A stretch of 8,092 nt of DNA from assembly GCA_949957035.1 (NCBI GenBank), contig CATLIP010000106.1:1-8092 (forward strand), read 5' to 3'. Position 1 is the stretch's first letter, and every line of letters starts with the position of its first letter. The notes under the pieces were generated by a model. That model did not search any database. It was not told where the DNA came from and was given only the letters and a program-made list of their open reading frames with translations. The stretch comes from an uncultured Lachnospiraceae bacterium (GTDB lineage Bacteria > Bacillota_A > Clostridia > Lachnospirales > Lachnospiraceae). Below, piece by piece: positions 5,430 through 8,092 of this stretch. A program made the position numbers and the translations under genes.

Positions 5430-7310
5430 TCAGATTTGGTCAACCGCAGCCAGTCTGTCATACGCCTTAAGAATCTTCTCAGTCATAGACGCCACATCAA
5501 TTCCCGTCTCTTCTCTGAGAGCCTGAATACTCCCATGCTCCACATAATCATCGGGAAGAGCCAATGGAAGCACCCTGGCATGTCTGTATTTTCTGCCCAC
5601 ATATTCCATCACATGTTCTCCGAAGCCTCCGGTCTGCACATTCTCTTCAATCGTTGCGATTAGTCTGTGATTCTGACATAAATCCTCAATCAACTCTTCA
5701 TCAATGGGCTTCACAAACCGGGCGTTCACCAGAGTACAGCTATATCCCTGATTTTTCAAGGCATTCCGAACTTCAACCGCAGCCTCAAACATATGGCCGA
5801 CGCTTATAAGCGCAATCTGCCCTTCCCGGTATATCACCTCACTCTTGCCGTAGGCTAAAGGCGTACGGAACTCCTGATAGCCGTCATAGGCTTCGCCCCT
5901 GGGATAACGCAGAGCAACGGGTCCTTGATACGAAAGGGCAAACCGAACCATATCTGCCAGCTCCCACTTGTTTTTGGGTGACATCACCGTCATATTGGGA
6001 ATACTGCTCAGATAGGACAGATCAAAAATACCTTGATGAGTCTCCCCATCGCTTCCAACAAGACCTGCCCGGTCTACCGCCAACACCACCGGAAGATTCT
6101 GTAAAGCTACATCATGAATCATCTGGTCATAGGCCCGCTGCAAAAATGACGAGTAGACGGCAAACACCGGATGAACCCCTCCTGCCGCAAGTCCTGCCGC
6201 AAAGGTAACTCCATGTGCCTCCGCAATCCCCACGTCAAAGAACCGCTTAGGGTACAGCCTGCGGAATCTGGAAAGCCCTGTCCCGTCTGCCATAGCCGCT
6301 GTAATCGCCACAATTTCCGGGCGGTTCCTTGCCTCATCACAGAGAACCTTGCCAAATACATCGGTATAGCTGTCCTTCTTCTTGACCGTCTCCGGCTCTC
6401 CCGTCTCAATCTGAAACGGCCCGATACCATGGAACTTGTCCGGATGCTTTTCCGCCGGTTCATATCCCTTGCCCTTCTCCGTAATGACATGAAGCAATAC
6501 CGGCTCGTCCATCCTGCGCGCCTCCCGAAGAGCCCGGCACAGCATGGGAATATTATGACCCGGAATCGGTCCCAAATACGTAATTCCCATATCCTCAAAG
6601 AACATCCCCGGCACGACAAGCTGCTTGATGCTGCTCTTGGTCTTACGCATCTTCTGAATCATGGAATCTCCAACCACCGGAACCTTGTGCAGGGCGGTCG
6701 TAACCCCTTTCTTTAAACCATTATAAAAATCCGCAGTACGAAGCCCCGCCAAATACTTGGACATTCCCCCTACATTTTCGGAAATGGACATGTTGTTATC
6801 GTTGAGCACAATAATAAAATTCGTATCGAGAGTGGAGGCATTATTAAGGGCCTCGTAAGCCATTCCTCCGGTCAGGGAGCCATCCCCGATTACGGAAACC
6901 ACCCGATAATCCTCGCCTCTTAAATCTCTTGCCCGAACATAGCCAAGCCCTGCCGAGATAGAGGTAGAGCTGTGGCCTGTATCAAAGGCGTCGCAGGCGC
7001 TCTCTTTTCTCTTCGGGAAACCGCTCATGCCGCCGTATTTACGCAGTTCATCAAAGCCCTCCTTCCTCCCTGTCAGAAGTTTATGAGTATAGGACTGATG
7101 TCCCACATCCCAGATAATCTTATCCTTGGGAAGGTCAAAAACCAAGTGCATAGCCATCGTAAGTTCCACGACACCCAGATTCGATGCAAGATGCCCTCCG
7201 CTCTTGCTGATTTTCTCAATCAGAAACTCCCGTATCTCCTCCGCAAGGATTTCTAACTCGTCTGGCATTAAGGTCTTGATATCGTTTTCCTTCTGTATCC
7301 TCTCTAACAT
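5430..7310 (-). CDS. dxs: 1-deoxy-D-xylulose-5-phosphate synthase
   Basis: Dxs joins pyruvate and glyceraldehyde 3-phosphate using thiamine diphosphate, the first step of the MEP route to isoprenoids and a branch to thiamine and pyridoxal. The 626 residues are full length. Visible are the active-site GHQSYTHKLLTGR (70-82), the thiamine-diphosphate motif GDGSLTGG (142-149) with LNDNNMSIS (169-177), the catalytic Glu in VGIAEAHGVTFAAG (E364), DRAGLVGSDGETHQG (413-427) of the pyrimidine domain, and a C-terminal transketolase-like domain ending near VDQI. The IAE motif is usually IAEQHAV; here it reads IAEAHGV, with the Glu kept. ATG 7310 has GAGGGG upstream, starting in the 14-nt gap after ispA. 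Pairing with ispA is typical and links precursor supply with prenyl chain building. Confidence 0.97.
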   Translation of the reverse strand: MLERIQKENDIKTLMPDELEILAEEIREFLIEKISKSGGHLASNLGVVELTMAMHLVFDLPKDKIIWDVGHQSYTHKLLTGRKEGFDELRKYGGMSGFPKRKESACDAFDTGHSSTSISAGLGYVRARDLRGEDYRVVSVIGDGSLTGGMAYEALNNASTLDTNFIIVLNDNNMSISENVGGMSKYLAGLRTADFYNGLKKGVTTALHKVPVVGDSMIQKMRKTKSSIKQLVVPGMFFEDMGITYLGPIPGHNIPMLCRALREARRMDEPVLLHVITEKGKGYEPAEKHPDKFHGIGPFQIETGEPETVKKKDSYTDVFGKVLCDEARNRPEIVAITAAMADGTGLSRFRRLYPKRFFDVGIAEAHGVTFAAGLAAGGVHPVFAVYSSFLQRAYDQMIHDVALQNLPVVLAVDRAGLVGSDGETHQGIFDLSYLSSIPNMTVMSPKNKWELADMVRFALSYQGPVALRYPRGEAYDGYQEFRTPLAYGKSEVIYREGQIALISVGHMFEAAVEVRNALKNQGYSCTLVNARFVKPIDEELIEDLCQNHRLIATIEENVQTGGFGEHVMEYVGRKYRHARVLPLALPDDYVEHGSIQALREETGIDVASMTEKILKAYDRLAAVDQI

Positions 7311-7324
7311 AGTCCGTCCCCTCT

Positions 7325-8092
7325 CTATCTGTCCCTGTGAATCAGTTGGAGTAACAGATGCTCCAGAAATACATTCTCTCCCGACAGCTCATGGAGCAGG
7401 CAGATTGCCTCCTTGGACAGCCTCTCCACTTCCCTTTCCGCCTCTTTAATCCCCATCAGGGTAACATATGTTGTCTTCTCATTCTTCTCGTCGCTGTGGG
7501 TGGGTTTTCCCAACACCTCTCTGGTACTGGTCACATCCAGAATATCATCCTGAATCTGAAATGCGACTCCCACATACCCGGCAATCTTCTCGACCTTACG
7601 GACCTCTTCCTCAGAAGCGCCCCCAAGGATTGCTCCAATCATCATGGACGCCTCGATAAGCGCCGCCGTCTTAAGCTGGTAAATGGTATCCAAAACTTCT
7701 CGGGATACTCCATGGCCCGTCTCTTTTACGTCGATGACCTGGCCGCCAATCATTCCGTAAATTCCTGCTTTATCCCCAAGAACCGTCAGCGCCCTCCCAA
7801 TGGCGAGGCTGTCCTCCGGGTCGGTGACAAACGCCTTAAAAGCAGTCTCGAATGCATAATTAAGCAGGGCGTCTCCTGTAAGAATCCCTATATCCTCCCC
7901 GTAGACAACGTGCGTGGTCTTTCGTCCCCGCCGGTATTCATCATTGTCCATAGCCGGCAAATCATCATGCACCAGGGAGTAGGTATGTACCATCTCAATG
8001 GCAGCCATAAAGGGACGAAGCGACTTCGCCGTACCGTTATACAGACGGAAGGTCTCCTGCATCAACATTGGACGCAGCCGTTTGCCGCCTGC
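7325..8092 (-). CDS. ispA: Farnesyl diphosphate synthase (polyprenyl synthetase), 5' end missing
   Basis: IspA condenses dimethylallyl and isopentenyl diphosphates to geranyl and farnesyl diphosphate, feeding undecaprenyl phosphate and quinone synthesis. The frame is open to the window edge: the visible 255 residues begin AGGKRLRPML, the conserved GGKRLRP motif, so about 40-45 N-terminal residues are missing of roughly 295. The ATG at 8068 is internal, not the start. Seen further on are the first Asp-rich motif in YSLVHDDLPAMDND, with the two-residue insertion of bacterial short-chain enzymes, GDALLNYAFE, and the second Asp-rich motif FQIQDDILD followed by LGKPTHSDEKN. The Tyr five residues before DD matches E. 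coli IspA and suggests C15 product. TAG is at 7327-7325. Upstream xseB and xseA are expected outside the window. Confidence 0.95.
   Translation of the reverse strand, partial: AGGKRLRPMLMQETFRLYNGTAKSLRPFMAAIEMVHTYSLVHDDLPAMDNDEYRRGRKTTHVVYGEDIGILTGDALLNYAFETAFKAFVTDPEDSLAIGRALTVLGDKAGIYGMIGGQVIDVKETGHGVSREVLDTIYQLKTAALIEASMMIGAILGGASEEEVRKVEKIAGYVGVAFQIQDDILDVTSTREVLGKPTHSDEKNEKTTYVTLMGIKEAEREVERLSKEAICLLHELSGENVFLEHLLLQLIHRDR

Noticed and set aside
5418..5443. Possible promoter before tlyA: TTGACC with TATAAA on the minus strand
   Set aside because: The spacer is only 14 nt, and the alternative 16-nt spacing gives a poor -10 (TAAATA). Gene packing suggests read-through from dxs.
6119..6619. 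166-codon minus-strand frame inside dxs
   Set aside because: Arg/Ser-rich translation in a shifted frame of dxs with no recognisable motif.
6171..6716. 181-codon plus-strand open frame antisense to dxs
   Set aside because: It lies wholly over well-supported dxs coding sequence, has no ribosome site, and its translation shows no domain; it is a shadow of dxs codon use.

Overview
The window reads as a conserved chromosomal block of an endospore-forming member of the Clostridia, most likely Lachnospiraceae or a close relative. This rests on gene order and protein character (SpoIVB next to Spo0A, strong AGGAGG-type ribosome sites, moderate GC), not on a database match. Every real gene lies on the minus strand, so transcription runs from the high-coordinate end to position 1. 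In that direction the order is ispA (5' end cut by the window edge), dxs, tlyA, nadK, argR, recN, spoIVB, spo0A. This is the familiar Firmicutes arrangement.

Positions 1604-8092 look like one tightly packed operon. Gaps are 14, 26, -1, 4 and 8 nt, and several ribosome sites sit inside the preceding gene or on its stop codon. IspA and Dxs belong to isoprenoid precursor synthesis. TlyA is an RNA 2'-O-methyltransferase-type protein, NadK makes NADP, ArgR is the arginine-responsive regulator and RecN is the SMC-like repair ATPase. All keep their diagnostic catalytic or binding motifs.

Positions 321-1603 form the sporulation part. spoIVB has its own 93-nt upstream gap with a good sigma-G-type promoter match. 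Its product keeps a PDZ region and a complete His-Asp-Ser triad. spo0A follows after 119 nt that hold a sigma-A-type promoter surrounded by four exact or near-exact Spo0A boxes (TGTCGAA).

The unusual part is the left end. Spo0A is normal through residue 64, just after the phosphoacceptor region (...IMPKMDG). The reading frame then passes into 21 residues that do not resemble Spo0A, and stops. Then, 23 nt later, a new minus-strand gene begins (MKLKTFILSAIAV...) with a secretion-signal-like start and no Shine-Dalgarno sequence, unlike the other genes here whose start is visible. The last ~125 bases are therefore either a chimeric assembly join, possibly to Bacteroidota-like DNA, or a real rearrangement or insertion in spo0A. 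Sequence alone cannot decide. Apart from that junction I see ordinary housekeeping and sporulation genes and no undescribed system. No gene-free stretch exceeds 300 bases.
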